DNA of 64,000 nucleotides. It comes from Pieris napi. Lineage: Eukaryota > Arthropoda > Insecta > Lepidoptera > Pieridae. Shown piece after piece: positions 34,275 through 47,759 of the stretch. Position numbers and translations under genes: made by a program. Below the pieces are notes generated by a model. That model was not told the origin of the DNA. It was given only the letters and a program-made list of their open reading frames with translations, and did no database searches. Position 1 is the first letter of the stretch. The number at the start of each line of letters is the position of its first letter. The DNA lies in assembly GCF_905475465.1 (NCBI RefSeq), contig NC_062252.1, forward strand, positions 1,178,001 through 1,242,000, in the 5' to 3' direction.

Positions 34275-34385
34275 TTTGGTCAATATCATGACGTAGGCTT
34301 CATCCATTTTCTTCCAGTACGCCCTGCACTGGCCTCTTTATTTGACTAGGAACCAACCTCCTTGAAGTTGTCCAGTCCTAATACA
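34275..34385 (-). repeat. RTE-like LINE 3' fragment
   Basis: The minus strand reads GGCCAGTGCAGGGCGTACTG followed by GAAGAAAATGGATGAAGCCT. This is the C-terminal W-R-M region of RTE-type ORF2, also seen in opposite orientation at 43395-43480. Confidence 0.5.
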
Positions 34386-36290
34386 TAGACATAGTCAACT
34401 GAATCGTGAGGTTGTACGCATTTATACTCTTTTGTTGCCGAATATTAGAAGTGTATTTAATTAAATTTGTTTTAAATTAAAAGTGTAAAAATATAAAATT
34501 TATTTATTACGAAAAATGAACTCTAACTCTGTCTAAAAAAAATATTCATAATTTACATTTACTGCTAGGCTCAATGTTTCTAAACACTTTGTTAATTTCA
34601 TAATACGTTTGAACTTTTTACCATAATTTACAATAAACTAACTTGCCTGTCTAGAAAATATGACAGGGTGAACGAATGTTAGGTGAATAGAGTCATTGTC
34701 TGTCACAGAGCAATGAAAGGAAGGAACAGCTATTTCACTCACTCACAAAATTTCGCGTTTTTTTAGAACGATGTTTAAGTCTGATGCCGGGATATAAAAT
34801 ATAATTGAATTCTTTGATTACTCTAAAGCGGAAATGTTAAAATGTTACTCTATTTGTTTCCATTCTATTGTATTAACGCTAACACGAAATGTAACAAACG
34901 CTTTTAAAACGGCGCAAAGACTAATTATTTATTTAATAAAAGTAATTAAGATTGGTATTATATCATATAGGACTCCATACTTTATATGTATTGAATACAT
35001 AATTTAAAAAAAATACAATAGTCTTGTAGTCAACATAGTAAATATAATATAAAATAAAAATGTGTTTTATTCATTTCACAACAATTCATTATAACGTGTA
35101 AGAGTTTTTTTATTAAGACCAATGATATATAAAATCAAATTAAAATAAAAATTAAAAATTAAAATACGGTAAATTTGTACTAAGCCCAACAAAAAAATAT
35201 ACTACATATTTGAAATCGTATATTAAAGCAGACGTAAGCTACAATATACAAGTAAAGACTTGAATCATATTTCTTGCAAAATTGCTGTGCAACAGAGAAT
35301 TGAGGTTATAGAGCGTATATCCATTACCCAAGTTATGATACAAACTAGATTTGAAAATAGCGAAGTAAAATCTTTCATAAATATGTCGAATCACAAGTTA
35401 AGTTCGGTGGCGGTTGCTGTTGATATGTTAAATAAAACACTTTGTTTGAAGCAACTCGTTTAAAATATCAGCTTATATCTAACATACAATTAGGGGTAGT
35501 GTAGTATAGCGACGAAATTACATTATAGAAGACAAGATCATTTCCATCATGCATGTAATATTATCAGTTTGAAATTAAGTAATAAAGTTCAATTCTACTA
35601 ACATTCATGATACATCCCGCGCTCTATAAACCTTCAAAGCTCATACAAGCAGCTCATCAGTGTCACAATATCGCCATCTATCGCGATCGAAATTAAATTC
35701 CGTCGCTACGTGTTCGTTTCACATTTTCGCCTTTGAAATGTACTTGTATCAATCCTCAATTTAGGTTCAAAACTGGTTTTATCTTCAAGAACTCGTGTCA
35801 AACGTTTTTAATCAAAGGACACTCATAATTTTGCGAATGTTGAAGGAATTCCCTTTACGGTTCTTTCCAGTAATATTTCTGTTACATTAATCAATATTTA
35901 TACCTAAATTTAACTAGACATGGAAAATACTAAAATAAAGTGTTTTGTGAGTATATTTTTGCGTCTTAGTATTATTGTTGTAACAACAGTTGTAGAATAA
36001 ATTGTGAATGAATAAAAAAAAGTCAATGTGAAACTACCCTCATATTCGTCCGACGTCAAAACATCAATTTGTATCTCCCTTATAGGCAACTCGTTAACGA
36101 AACACAGGTGAATAAAAATTTTGCTTTTTCACGCTCCAAAGGACACGCTTTTTAATACAATTCACTGAAATTCGTGCTGTTCTAACGAAACGATAATTTA
36201 ATATAGCTACAACAAGTACCTACATTTTATTTCATAAAACTCACATTTCACAAAATCACATTTATAAAAACAAACATATTTCTTCATTTT
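34386..36290. other. Long AT-rich stretch, nothing recognised
   Basis: 1.9 kb contain no supported gene. 35600-35830 is slightly GC-richer without identifiable content. Confidence 0.4.
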
Positions 36291-36294
36291 TTTT

Positions 36295-36425
36295 TCTTTT
36301 TATAGCAAACGGGCCTTTGGGTCATCCTAAAAATGGGCAGTCATCGTAGCACGGGCACCCAATTTAGTGGGTGCGTTGACGGCCTTTGTAGGAGTAGGCT
36401 CTTTTTTAAAACAGTTGGAGGTCTT
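36295..36425 (-). repeat. LINE 3'-end relative
   Basis: ATAGCAAACGGGCCTTTGGG, GGGCAGTCATCGTAGCACGG and GTGGGTGCGTTGACGGCCTT follow the layout of the abundant LINE 3' end but with different sequence. It is probably a related subfamily. Confidence 0.35.
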
Positions 36426-36869
36426 ATCTCCATATATTTCGCAAACAAAATTGTCTTGTGTAACGGACCGTGGAAGAATTTCAGCCATCAAGGTGATGCG
36501 GATGAAATGAAAAGCGTTTAAGAATCATGCGTCCTGGTGCTGTTCCCGCTGCATCACAGCGTAAACACATTTTGACAGAAAGATACTTTTGTTAACATAC
36601 AAAAAAGAACCCACCCAAACATAATCAATTAAGCTCAAACTAAAAAAACTCCAACTAAAACTTTATCAAGAAACCCTTAGAAATGAGAAAACATTTAATC
36701 TCAAAACAAATAGTTAATTAAGAGAAATCTCGTTAAAACTAGTATTAATTAGCGTTATCGATTTTCATGTCATTCAATACTTGATTTAGTTCGGATTAGT
36801 ATTACGTCCAGGCAGGTATTTGATTAATTAAAATTAACTGACCACCTAGTTAGATTATTAAATTTATAT

Positions 36870-37055
36870 TTTTTTTATAACAGGAGGAAGGAGGTGAACC
36901 TGATGTTAAGTGATACCGCCGCCCATGGACACTCCTATTTTCAGCAGCCTGCATTGCCGGCCTTTTAAGAATTGGTGCGATCTTTTTGAAGGAGCCGAAT
37001 TGGTTTGGAAATACTTCAGTGGGCAGCTGGTTCCATATAGTGATGGTTGGTGTTT
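36870..37055 (-). mobile_element. Abundant LINE 3' end, copy 6
   Basis: GATACCGCCGCCCATGGACA and ATTGCCGGCCTTTTAAGAAT occur in order, then AAATACTTCAGTGGGCAGCT. Minus coding orientation; truncated near 37055. Confidence 0.65.
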
Positions 37056-38159
37056 AATTAAAAAAAAAATTGATTGACGAACATCTAAACGAAGACATTC
37101 TTAAAAAAATTGACATCACAGTTAATGTGAAATTATTATTCTGCCTCCTCATCCCGAGGGCGACAAAGAAACTTCCTTAAAATACTTCAAATAAAACCCA
37201 AAGACGCGGCGATAATTAATGCCCAGCGCCATCTTTAATTAATTGGTCCCAATTACGGGACAAATTCAATGAATCTATATAAATTATAGGAACAATATTA
37301 CGGAGACGAACCCAGCGCTTTAAGGTCAAAATATTTCACGTAATTGCTTAATAATTACAATTCGAAAATGTGAAGAGAACATAGCCTTGAAGTTAGGGAG
37401 AGTAAGAGAACCCATAGATCCTCTGAAGTCTGTTGTGTTACTCTTTCTATGTGATAGAAAAAATCAGAGGAAACCAAAAGTCTTAGACCAAAAAATCTAC
37501 AAATGTCAGAAAAAGAACGATGAACGGTGATTACTTACCAATTAAAATTTTAAAAAGATGCAGTAATCTGAGGAGCTACATGCCAACGCAATTTTTTTAG
37601 TTAAAAAATTATATTCAAGATAGTTTTATGATAAATCTTTGTAAATCAAATAGCTCTGAATTTAATAGACATATTAAATATCATAATTAGTTCCGTGAGT
37701 AATTAAAAATAATTGTAATTGTATGCCACGCTTCTGTTAAAGTAATGGGAAACCCGCTCCCACTTGCTGACCAAACATGTAAGCATATATTGTGGTTTAT
37801 CAGGGTCATATTATACAGTACTATATACGTATAATATCCGCTTAGAACATAATACACAAATATACATGACATAAAAGAATAAAACAGACAATCATTGGAA
37901 TGCGCAGGTATTAAAATCTCAGGGTCTCGAGAAAGGGTATCAGAATATCTAAGATATCTAGATTTCAGGGCGAACTCGTTCTGAATAAATTAGTGATTTA
38001 GATATACTATAAGTTCTCGTTCCAGCTTTTTCTCGACTCATTTGCGATTTCAAAAGAAATTCAAACCTCGTTACAAAAACTGTCAAATTTTTAAAGTATG
38101 TATTAGCAAACCGGAAAATTCTTTAATAGACTAATCTTTACAAGAATCTTTCATTATTT
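37056..38159. other. AT-rich DNA, nothing recognised
   Basis: No supported feature was seen here. Confidence 0.4.
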
Positions 38160-38285
38160 TTTATAGAACAGGGCAGGAGGCTCATCTGATGTTAAGTGAT
38201 ACCGCCACCCTGGGTGGACACGCAATGACAAAAGGCTCACGAGCCGGCCGGTCTTTAAAGAATTGGTATGCTCTCTTTAAGTGGA
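38160..38285 (-). mobile_element. Abundant LINE 3' end, copy 7
   Basis: GGGCAGGAGGCTCATCTGAT, AAGTGATACCGCCACCCTGG and TTTAAAGAATTGGTATGCTC in plus orientation. Minus coding orientation. Confidence 0.6.
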
Positions 38286-40021
38286 ATTAATAGTCTTATT
38301 TAAATTACATATTAGTTTCATATTAAAAGTTAGTTCACTCAAAAGACACTATAAAACTCAAAAATTCGAATATGTTATAATCTCTTTCAAGCAGTAACTG
38401 TTAACGCAACAGCTTTATTTGTCCAAATATTTGGCCTAAAATAAAAGGGACAAGATGCGAAAGAACCAATCACATTGTAAGCCAAACCTGTATCGAAAAA
38501 CATTCGAGAAAATATGGTAGCTAATTCTCCGAACTATCCAGGTATCAGCGACCGCTGTTTGGTTTTTATTTGTACATTTTCAAACCTTTTAATAAACTGC
38601 ATTGTCTGGAGAACACCAACTTACATAATGTGGTTTGCTAATGACCAAACTAACTAACATCTAAAGAAAATACGCCTATATTATGATATAGGCTGCATTG
38701 TTTAATTCCGTTCGTTTAAAATTCGTTTAAAATTCGTTCAAAAAAAAGTTCGTTCCGTTTTAAAATAATTACATTACATAATTCCAATATTAGATTGAGA
38801 ATCTAGTTAGTGAACACGTAGAAATGTAGTGAATGTAACCTATTTTCAAATAATAAAACTGATTTTAAAAATAACTATATACAATGTAAATATTTTAACA
38901 TAAATGAGGACAAAGCGTTTAACATGGATAATGGATTTCATGAAATCGTAAAGGTATTATTACGCTCATTAATTATTCACAACGCTGTAAAATTCTGTAA
39001 TTTTTGGATTACATTATGCGAAATTATCATACGTCCCAAATGTAATATAAAATAGAAAATGTTTGTAATTTATACGGTTTTTTATGAATCTGTAACCGCA
39101 GCTAACGGCAAACCACGATCAAGCTGCACGCTAAACTGCCTTAGAAAATAGACCGCTCTATTCTTCTTCTCTTTTCTTTTCCCCAAGGCATCGTCGTTTC
39201 GGAACCGGAGTTGCAGCTAATAAAGTGGTTAAATTCATAATCTTTCATGTCTTACTAACATTTTAACTAAAGGTTTAATGGCAGAAATTCCGAAGAGACA
39301 AAACCTATCAGTTCAAAGCTGTAGAATAATATTGTTTAGAAGTCTTTGTATGTGCCAGCGGACTTAGTATATGTAGTCACATCTTAGTGGTTAAATAACT
39401 ACGGGTACCTTTGTTTAAGTAGCTCAAAGTTTTATCTCTTCCCTATATGTATATTTTGGAAATGACATTATTCGTTCACACAAAAGCAATGGAATGGACA
39501 ACTGCTGAATGGGGTTGTATATGAAAAACACCTTTTGTATTGGCATCAAGGTTTATAATAATTTACTAAAAACATTCAAAGATATTTCTTTTCTTTCTTA
39601 AAATAATTCATTCTATTAATAATTATTTGCGTGAAAATTATAATCAATATTAATTTGATAACGTAATAATATATTTTAATAATGTGAAAATGTAGTGATA
39701 AAATAATATAAGAATTGACTATAATTATATGTAAAGTTCTATCTTATAAGCGAACTTTAGATTGTTCCAACATAGCATTTTAGTACCTTATTCATGCAAA
39801 TAAATTATGATTACTGTAAATGTATGGAAAATGTATGATTTAGGGCTGACACTGTCATTATCGTATCCTCATATCCGAACCACGAAAATTATGTAAATAT
39901 ACCAACTAGACAAATTAACATGACATCTCAATATAAGCAATAATTGTTATTCCGAAAAAAGACAGCATAATAAATCTTCCAAAACCTTTAAAATGCCACA
40001 AGCGCAGTTAAATCATACAAT
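38286..40021. other. Long AT-rich stretch, nothing recognised
   Basis: 1.7 kb contain no frame, inverted repeat or RNA that can be supported. Confidence 0.4.
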
Positions 40022-40162
40022 TCAAAAATCAGAATTTTTTGTATCTCCAAAGAATTGCGTGTCGACTTCGACGTTGGCCAGCACGATCTTGGCTGGTTTC
40101 CAAAAACCGTGAATCGGTGACTCATCGTTGACCCCAACGTAACGGCACTCACCTAAATGCAT

Positions 40163-41239
40163 TTTATTTTAAAATAGATCAGTGACACTAGATGGCGTGA
40201 TTTTACGGTCCCAATAGTTTAGGACTTACTTTCTATAAACAAAAGAAAACATTTTAAATGCGATTCTTAGTCAACGTTGTCTTTTGGTAGGGACACCAAA
40301 AAAAAAAAAAAAAGTTAAAAAGTAAAAGCCTCCTAGAAGATCTAATCTTCCTATTTGAATCTTCTACGGTTCCTACCCAGGAAACTACTCATCGATGTGC
40401 TTTAAATGATCTCGGGTGTAACTCGCGACGAATTTGGTAATCGCCACGCATATAAAACTAAAAAAGCCTGAGCGAGCAAAATGTACGGCCTTGGCTTGTA
40501 CATATATATATTCTTTTCATTTTCCATCAATTTATCTATATCCGAATAAATATATATCCAAACATAAAAGATACTAAAATATTATTTTCTCCTGTTTTGC
40601 AAAAAAAAACGGAAATAATCATATAGCTATGCTATTTACGTTCTAGATGTAAATAAAAACTCAAAGGCTAAAACACATTTTGTATTACGCAGGCTCAAAA
40701 AAGAATAACACAGAAATATAAGTTACAATTACACACACAGTTAAAAGGTGTGAAAGTAATATTTTCAAGCTCACAAACCGCAAAAAGTCTTATGAATTGA
40801 TTCCTTAACTTGTTAATGTTATGCTTAATACTTTCAAACAAAAAGAAATCCATTTTCCACGTCTCAAACACAAACTTCTGTTTTACCATATTAAACCGAA
40901 TAGTTTGAAGAACTCCAACAGTCTTAGCATTTTAATGGAAACTTTGCACAAGAAAGCCGAGTGGTTTTTGATGCAGGAAAATCAACGCGAAAATGTGTTT
41001 GAACTTGACGTAGATGCGCCGATTGTTTTAATCGATAAGGAAATATAACAGTCATTGAGATTACACAAGTTATACTCAGGGAAATGTCCATACATTTCTT
41101 CAGGAAAACGATGCTTTTGGTAAATAGATACAATGCTTTGAAATGTGGTGTTGAAGGCGGATGCTAAGGTTTCCCTGGACAGCTAAGGAAACAAACGTGT
41201 TCATACTAAGACGGTTACAAATCAAAAACGTCTTTCAAC
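40163..41239. other. AT-rich DNA with an A-run
   Basis: An uninterrupted run of about 16 A lies near 40299-40315. The 75-codon plus frame at 40821-41048 has a plausible amino-acid mix but no recognisable domain. Confidence 0.3.
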
Positions 41240-41525
41240 ACTTCATTTCCAACGCATCCTGAGTTTTTTGGACATTTGGATTTAGAAAGCCTAGAAAAAC
41301 TCATCGTGACTGGAAGAGTGGAGGGCACCAGACCTCGAGGTCGATTCCCTACTCGCTGAACTGATCAAGTATAGGCCATTTCGGGGTCACCATCATCCAG
41401 ACGCAGAGGCTTGCCAAAGACAAGGGAGAGAAGAAGTTGTGCGGCGCCACTAACACGACCTTCAGAAATGAAGAGTGCGACTGAAGAAAAAGAAATCAAA
41501 AAAGAAATCAAAGAAAAAAAAATAG
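41240..41525 (+). pseudogene. LINE ORF2 C-terminal remnant, RTE-like, copy 1
   Basis: The plus strand gives FGHLDLESLEKL, VEGTRPRGRFPTR and, downstream, AEACQRQGREEVVRRH-type sequence in shifting frames. It ends in AAGAAATC repeats (41490-41520). A second copy is at 52210-52450, sharing CCCTACTCGCTG and AGTTGTGCGGCGCCACTAAC. This is the 3' end of an endonuclease/RT-type LINE. Confidence 0.5.
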
Positions 41526-41649
41526 CCCGGATTTAATATGATACCGGATCGGATATAATACAATCTTTTAAGAAGAAACTAATATATCATTGTTCTATTA
41601 ATATTTGGTCATACGATATATTTAGACCTAAAAATCCATAGCTTGTGTT

Positions 41650-41720
41650 CGCAGAAGACCTACTTGCCTATTAATAAATATGATCTTAGTAAAGACCAGG
41701 TTAGCGCCATTTAATTTCTT
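41650..41720 (+). mobile_element. SINE 3' fragment
   Basis: CTACTTGCCTATTAATAAAT, then a TGATCTTAG-type block and GGTTAGCGCCATTTAATTT, match the end of the SINE at 45045-45335. Confidence 0.4.
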
Positions 41721-42807
41721 TTTTAATATACCTCATATATAACTTTCAAAGAACTTTGTAAGTTGTTTGTAAAGATCCCAAAGGAATAAATCGGCCATTT
41801 ATTCTAAACAATCTATTTATATTCTTTTTGTTCGGTACTTTACATCAAAATATTTTTCCAAAGAAACCTGAATATCACTCCCACGCTTAATGCTACTTTT
41901 AACAAGACTGAAAGGAACTATAGCCAAGGTGAAATCCTATTCATCCATTCGTTTTGAAGAATTTTACTGTGGTTACTAAAAGATAAGGGATTTGATTATA
42001 AGTTTGAGTTCGACATTATTTTTTTTTGTGTATAAGCGCATCCGATCTTGGTTACAAAATGTCAAATGGATTTGTAATTTTCAAAACACTTATATTATAT
42101 ACATAATACAGTTGATTCCCTTAGTAAACAATACAAATAGTTATTGCTTTATATAACACCGTATTACATTAAATTTACTGTATACCAAATTCTAATATCA
42201 AAACCAACTCGAAAATCATCAAACTAATTACCAAAAGGGTATGTTTACTTTTAAATAGAGAACCTCAACGTACAGGCCATAGTGGCTCTATACAAACATC
42301 GTCCTAAGCTAACAATTTGGATTTCAAGAAAGTAAAAGCTGTAGGATATCACCGCACTGAATGGCGCAAGCGCAGCGAGCACACGCGATCAGCGCTCGAC
42401 ACGTGTCACTTAGTTCTGGAAGGATATCACAAGTGAACTTATCGAAGAAGCAACAGTGATTGAGTATTCAAGTCTTGGTCACCACTTAGAGCAAAAAATA
42501 TTTTTTACTTACTAGGGTTGCCTGCAAGAGATCGCTTGTTAGCGATAAGGCATCCCGTTGCTTCAATAATATATACCATCTAGTTGTATATGTACTAACT
42601 AATAATACAACTAAGTAATAAATAAATACATTTCATTTAAATACCATGCTGTTTTGATACACGGGAGTAGAATACTCGTATTAAAATAAGGGTGGTGACA
42701 AATTTTTCAGACTTCTACAAGCTAATGTTTTTACCAATATGTATATACATATAAAAGTATTGATTTATGATCATTTTGAAATACATGTTTCATAACTTTT
42801 CTTCATA
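41721..42807. other. AT-rich DNA, nothing recognised
   Basis: 42340-42440 is GC-richer with no recognised content. The rest is AT-rich. Confidence 0.4.
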
Positions 42808-42960
42808 TGACAGGCTATCGGGCAGGAGTTTCATCTGATGTTAAGTGATACCGCCGCCCATGGACACTCTCAATGCCAAAGGTTTCGCAAGTGCGGTGCC
42901 GGCCTTTGAAGAAATGGAACGCTCTATTTTTGAAGGATCCTAAGTAGAATTGAGATCATT
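42808..42960 (-). mobile_element. Abundant LINE 3' end, copy 8
   Basis: GGGCAGGAGTTTCATCTGAT, GATACCGCCGCCCATGGACA and GGTGCCGGCCTTTGAAGAAA in plus orientation. Minus coding orientation. Confidence 0.65.
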
Positions 42961-43354
42961 CCTTTATAAAACTGCGCGTTTCCTACTACACGACCCGCAG
43001 TGCGAACATGACCCCTATGTACCTGTAAAGGTCAACTTATCCTTGCTCTAGTCTATACCGTTTAAGATTTCCATTTAGATATGTCAAATAAAATGTTTAG
43101 TCGCTCGATATGATCGCTTAGTAATAGTCCCTTTTATTTGTAAAATATGTTTTCTTCAATTCTTTCGGATTTTATAGTAGACAGTTCCTTAATACAAAAG
43201 TGTTTCCATAATAGTGTCTTTAAAATCTATGTCGATAATAAAATATGTATAGATAATTGTGACAAATAATTGTATTACCTACAATCCAACCCCGCGAACT
43301 CCGTTTCCTCTTAATTTTTTTTTTTTACTTAGCCTTTTTATTGACTGCATAGTG
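42961..43354. other. Spacer, nothing recognised
   Basis: No supported feature was seen here. Confidence 0.4.
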
Positions 43355-43485
43355 CATACCAACATAGCCAACTAGGTGGTGACGAAATCGTCATCGACTC
43401 CCAGTGGATGCAGCTAGGCCAGTGCAGGGCGTACTGGAGAAAAATGTCCAGAAATGGATCAAAAAGTGGCTGTTGATGATGATAC
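43355..43485 (+). repeat. RTE-like LINE 3' end with GATGAT tail
   Basis: The plus strand encodes WMQLGQCRAYWRKM, the C-terminal pattern of RTE-type ORF2, and ends with GTTGATGATGAT. The short GATGAT tail suits the RTE/BovB group. The same C-terminal block occurs inverted at 34275-34385. Confidence 0.55.
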
Positions 43486-43887
43486 CAACAAATGGAACAT
43501 TTTACTATGCTACCCCATAAAGAATGTTTCGGAATACAAACATAAATACTAAATAAAACTACATTTTTCTTTATTTTTTCCAACTTTTCTCTCCATAAAA
43601 TAAAACCTCAGAGTTCCTCAACCTGAAATAAAAAGAAATACTTGCATTGCGCTTTAAACATATTTTGCGATTCATTTATAATTGTAAAGATTCATATAAG
43701 GAAAATTTAGATTTACACTTACATGTGATATTACAATCAATTTTAGAATATAGGTTGAAAAGAAATATATCTTTTGTTTACTCTGATATGAAATGTATAT
43801 TTTATATCTGAGTTCGTGGTCCCTCAGTACGAAACATCGAGTTATTTAATATATAATCGTATTTTTTGTTTATTTTATTGTTATGTA

Positions 43888-44075
43888 ATAGGAGACAAAC
43901 GGGCAAGAGGCTCACCTGACGTTAGTGATACCGCGGCCCATGGCCAGTGGGATGCCGGCCTTTTAAGAATTGGTTAGGACTTGAAGGACAGTCAGACAGG
44001 AGTTGAGTCAGAAATACTTTAGTGGGCAGCTGTTTACTGCACAAAGTGGTGCGCGGTATTTGATGGCTGTTTTAG
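43888..44075 (-). mobile_element. Abundant LINE 3' end, copy 9
   Basis: ACAAACGGGCAAGAGGCTCA, TGCCGGCCTTTTAAGAATTG and a TTTAGTGGGCAGCTG block. Minus coding orientation, with small deletions. Confidence 0.6.
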
Positions 44076-45044
44076 ATATTTAAAAATGTCAGAAAAATTT
44101 GATTTATTAATATAGGTACAACTAACACAATCCTGAGAAACACAAAACTCTTGAATAACAATAAAATTTTATATACAATTAAATATATTCCAAATTCTGG
44201 TATAAATACAGTTTACAAAAAGTTTCCCGTAGTTTTTCATTTGTCATAGTGGTAATTGTCAAGACATCCTACTTTTTCAAACAAGAATATAAAATTCCGT
44301 AATAACAAAGAAATCTTAAGTCTGAATTTTACTGCAATATCTTGGGAATCGAATCGCATTATTTAAAATCTCTGCAGAAAATTACAAGTACTTTAAGTTC
44401 ATTGAATATAGAATACAAAGATTAAATAGGTTTTAAATATGCATCGTTAGGAATAGCGAATCTGAAAAGCGGATATTAAATTTTGAATAAATCCTTTTAT
44501 CTATCTTCTGAACTAGGAGCGACTTGTACGTAGAATAAGGAATAGAAGTAATCACAAAATACATCTACCTACATTTAGTACCGATGTGGATGGGCTAAAC
44601 CCACTAAAAATACATCAGCTACCCAAGTATCAGACACGAATAGATCTGCGAGATCACAGAGCAGGGGGATCCCTTTCGTATTCCTCAGTGCAAGACGAAA
44701 TAATCAAAAATCCACACTACGATACTGTCAGGCAACGTAAAACTTCTTACAATCAATAAAAATATCATCAAAATATAAAGAATTGTATTGGAAGCATTAT
44801 ATTCAAACAATTCGTTTATAGCCACCAATTTCAGACAAAGGAAAAAAACAAAAATATAAAACCTATAATTTATATTCGAGAAACATACAAAAGAGCTGAG
44901 GCAATCAAAGTTGCCAAATGAAAAAATTTTCACGCAAGCTATCTGAAGCAGACATCTTATTCGCGTAAATAAACATTAACTTAATCGTAACTTAAGCTAA
45001 ACTTTTATTTTAGCCTTCGTTAAATTTAAAAACAAAATAAAGAG
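44076..45044. other. AT-rich DNA, nothing recognised
   Basis: 44580-44690 is slightly GC-richer and unclassified. No gene is supported. Confidence 0.4.
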
Positions 45045-45335
45045 ATGTGTTGGTCTAGTTGCTTCAGCGGCTCATCCCTGAGGTCGTAGGTACGATCCTC
45101 GCTGTGCACCAATGGAGTTTCTTTTTATGTGTGCATTTAGCAATTGCTCGAACGGTGAAGGTAAACATCGTCGGTAAACCTTACCTTAGACCCAAAAAGT
45201 CGACGGCGTGTTTCAGGCACAGAAGGCCGATCATCTACTTGCCTATTAGATTGATAAACGATCATGAAAAAGATACAAAAATCTTAAGGCCCAGAACAAA
45301 AAAAGGTTGTAGCGCCATTGATTTATTTTAATAAT
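45045..45335 (+). mobile_element. tRNA-derived SINE, full length
   Basis: The head reads GGTCTAGTTGCTTCAGCGGC, then GAGGTCGTAGGTACGATCCT as the B box. The body includes GCTCGAACGGTGAAGGTAAA and GTCGACGGCGTGTTTCAGGC. The 3' end runs CTTGCCTATTAGATTGATAA, then GGTTGTAGCGCCATTGATTT and an AT-rich tail. This is the most complete copy of the main SINE family here and serves as its reference within the window. Confidence 0.75.
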
Positions 45336-46989
45336 CCAAAATAAATATAAAATTATTTATGAGTTAATGTATAATTTATTTGAAAGAGAAATTTGAGGCC
45401 TATAAGTACGAATGAAGCACAAAATAACCATACGCCATTAAACTTTTCAGGAAATCAGGCGAATCATGGATAATTATTCACGTTAATATACGCAACTAAA
45501 CTAAGTAATAATGTAATAGTTAACAGCTCTGGTTGATAGAATATATTATCATCAGTTAATTTGAAAAAAAAAACATCGTCAATCTTTGATTATCTTCAAA
45601 TTCCGCGAATAAGGTTATTTTCCTCTTATATTCATTGCTCCCATTTGAGTGAAATTTATCACCAAATGCTTTTTAGGGGCGTGAGAAAAAGTCACTTGTG
45701 AAGGGAAGACTTACGATTTATAGACACTACGCGTGTCGCATACTAATTTGACTTGAAAGACATGAGAAGCCTCTTTGTAAAACCTTCGAAAAGGTATCTT
45801 AAAATGTGTTTTTCTTCCGTTAATTATAAGCACTAAAAACGGTGATATTGATTAGTTACAAGGTGGTATAGAATTGATACAAAGATAGGCTGGTTGTTAA
45901 AGCGTAAGCTAAAGAATAGCTAGTTTTATGTACAGAATGTACAAAATTCCCTGACGAATAATTTCCGTTAATTATTTTTAGACGGTTTAAAGTATCTTAG
46001 AATAAATTAATATATCTACTTCCCGGCTAGCTTTTATACATTATACATTTTCACTTTCCGTTTGTAAATCAAACTGAATAACTTTCGAATTCGTAACGTA
46101 TCAGTTTTCTTTAATATTCCAATGCTATTGCCAAATGATTTTATAAAATGTATAAATTAATTTACTCATTTATTTATTTAAAAAAAAAATAGAACAATTT
46201 ATGTGATGGTGGAACAAAATTGATCCGTCCACCGAAGCGTAGACATTGTTGGGTTTTAAACGCCGAAGTAGTACTTGTGTCTTTATCTTTGTATGATCTA
46301 TGCTGGCAACCACTGATATGATCTTCAATGAAAATCTATCTATAATACCTACTTATAGAGTAAAGAGTGAGAGTAAGAATTTATAGAAAGTACTCTCTGT
46401 AACCAAGTTGAGTTCAGACTTTACCCAAAAATCCACAGTCCACTGCAGTGCACGAATAAAAAAGAGTCTTAAGCTTGCCCAGTATTCATGGTCGTGCCTC
46501 ATCACGCGTCTGAAGTACTACTGTATCGATAAAAATGCCATTATTAAGTACTTTGTAGATAGCATATTTAATTATAATTAAAATTTAGTGTCTTGAACGA
46601 ACATAACGTTCGAACCTTTTTTAAACGTGATATTAAAGAGGATAGAACGCACAAAATCTCGAGTCAAAGCTAGTTCAAACGTATTTCACGATATAAAGGC
46701 GTGATAAGTGGAAACGTGCGTGATGAATAACATTCGTACTGAAAATGACTTCTTTTGAAATACTAACACCTTTCCTTTCAAATATATTGTGCCTATTTAT
46801 ATAGTAATAATCGATAAAATCACTCTAGTATTTTCGGTGCGAAGAAAGGAATATACGACATCGTAACCATGGTAACAAACAGTGTACTAAAGTTAGTCTA
46901 TTTTCTATAATGACGCTGTAAGGGTTCGATATTTCAATCAACGGTTCCCTTTTTTGTTAATGGTATTGGAGGCGGGTCAATTAAAGTTA
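45336..46989. other. Long AT-rich stretch, nothing recognised
   Basis: 1.65 kb have no supported gene or repeat. Confidence 0.4.
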
Positions 46990-46994
46990 AATAG

Positions 46995-47180
46995 TTAACG
47001 CCGCCCATGGACACTTGAAACACCAGGAGGTTTACAAGTGCGTTGCCGTAACGAACGGAGTTGGGTTTTGTCATTGACAGCTGGTTCTTGACATTGACAG
47101 CTGGTTCCGATAAGTGGCGGTGCGCGGCAAGAATTTTCTTAAAAAGCGCTCTGTCGTGAACGCCAGACGAGAAGGTGGAA
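46995..47180 (-). mobile_element. Abundant LINE 3' end, copy 10
   Basis: ACGCCGCCCATGGACACTTG, a GCGTTGCCG block and GGTGCGCGGCAAGAATTTTC in plus orientation. A short tandem duplication, CATTGACAGCTGGTTC, is present at about 47072-47110. Confidence 0.55.
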
Positions 47181-47261
47181 CGGTCGAAATAAATTCATAA
47201 AATCGTTAATCAATTATTAAAATTTTATTAATACGCATTTTGCATGTATATCTTAAACTTG

Positions 47262-47665
47262 TGGTGACTGGTCGGACTTGAATTCGTGTATGCGGTGATG
47301 TTAGTTATTTCGAATATGTTGTATTTGTTCCCACGAGAATGTAAGTGCGTGCTCCTATATCACCAAGCCTCCTGCTGATAGAGGACAAATCTTTGTTTTT
47401 AATTGATTTTATTATTAATAAATAACTATTAATTACTTAACATGTCATGTGGAACATGGTGTAATGGTTGCAGCTCCTTACAAACATGGAGTAAAACAAA
47501 AAAACTTGGCGATTAAAAAGAGTGGCGGAGAGTTTTATGCCACTTCTTCTCTTCCGTCTTAAGGCCTTGATTTGAGAACTGGAACTTATAAATATAAAAT
47601 TAGAAGCATTTAATATATATTTCTTTGACGTTCATAAGTGTACATTGTGCTACCCGATGATTGAG
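47262..47665 (+). mobile_element. CR1-like LINE 3' fragment, copy C (inverted)
   Basis: This is the reverse complement relative of 11317-11690 and 23338-23645, and the longest of the three. It carries ACTGGTCGGACTTGAATTCG, CACGAGAATGTAAGTGCGTG, ACATGGTGTAATGGTTGCAG and TTGACGTTCATAAGTGTACA in order. Confidence 0.6.
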
Positions 47666-47759
47666 ATTTTTTTATCCTAGATTTAGACTAGATTTGATTT
47701 TGTATGTACCACAAGGCAACCGTGGACGGTGAGATCAGATAAAACTTGTCGTACAAATT

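Noticed and set aside
36333..36521. 62-codon plus frame as a gene
   Set aside because: It overlaps a LINE 3'-end relative, and the rest has no recognisable domain.
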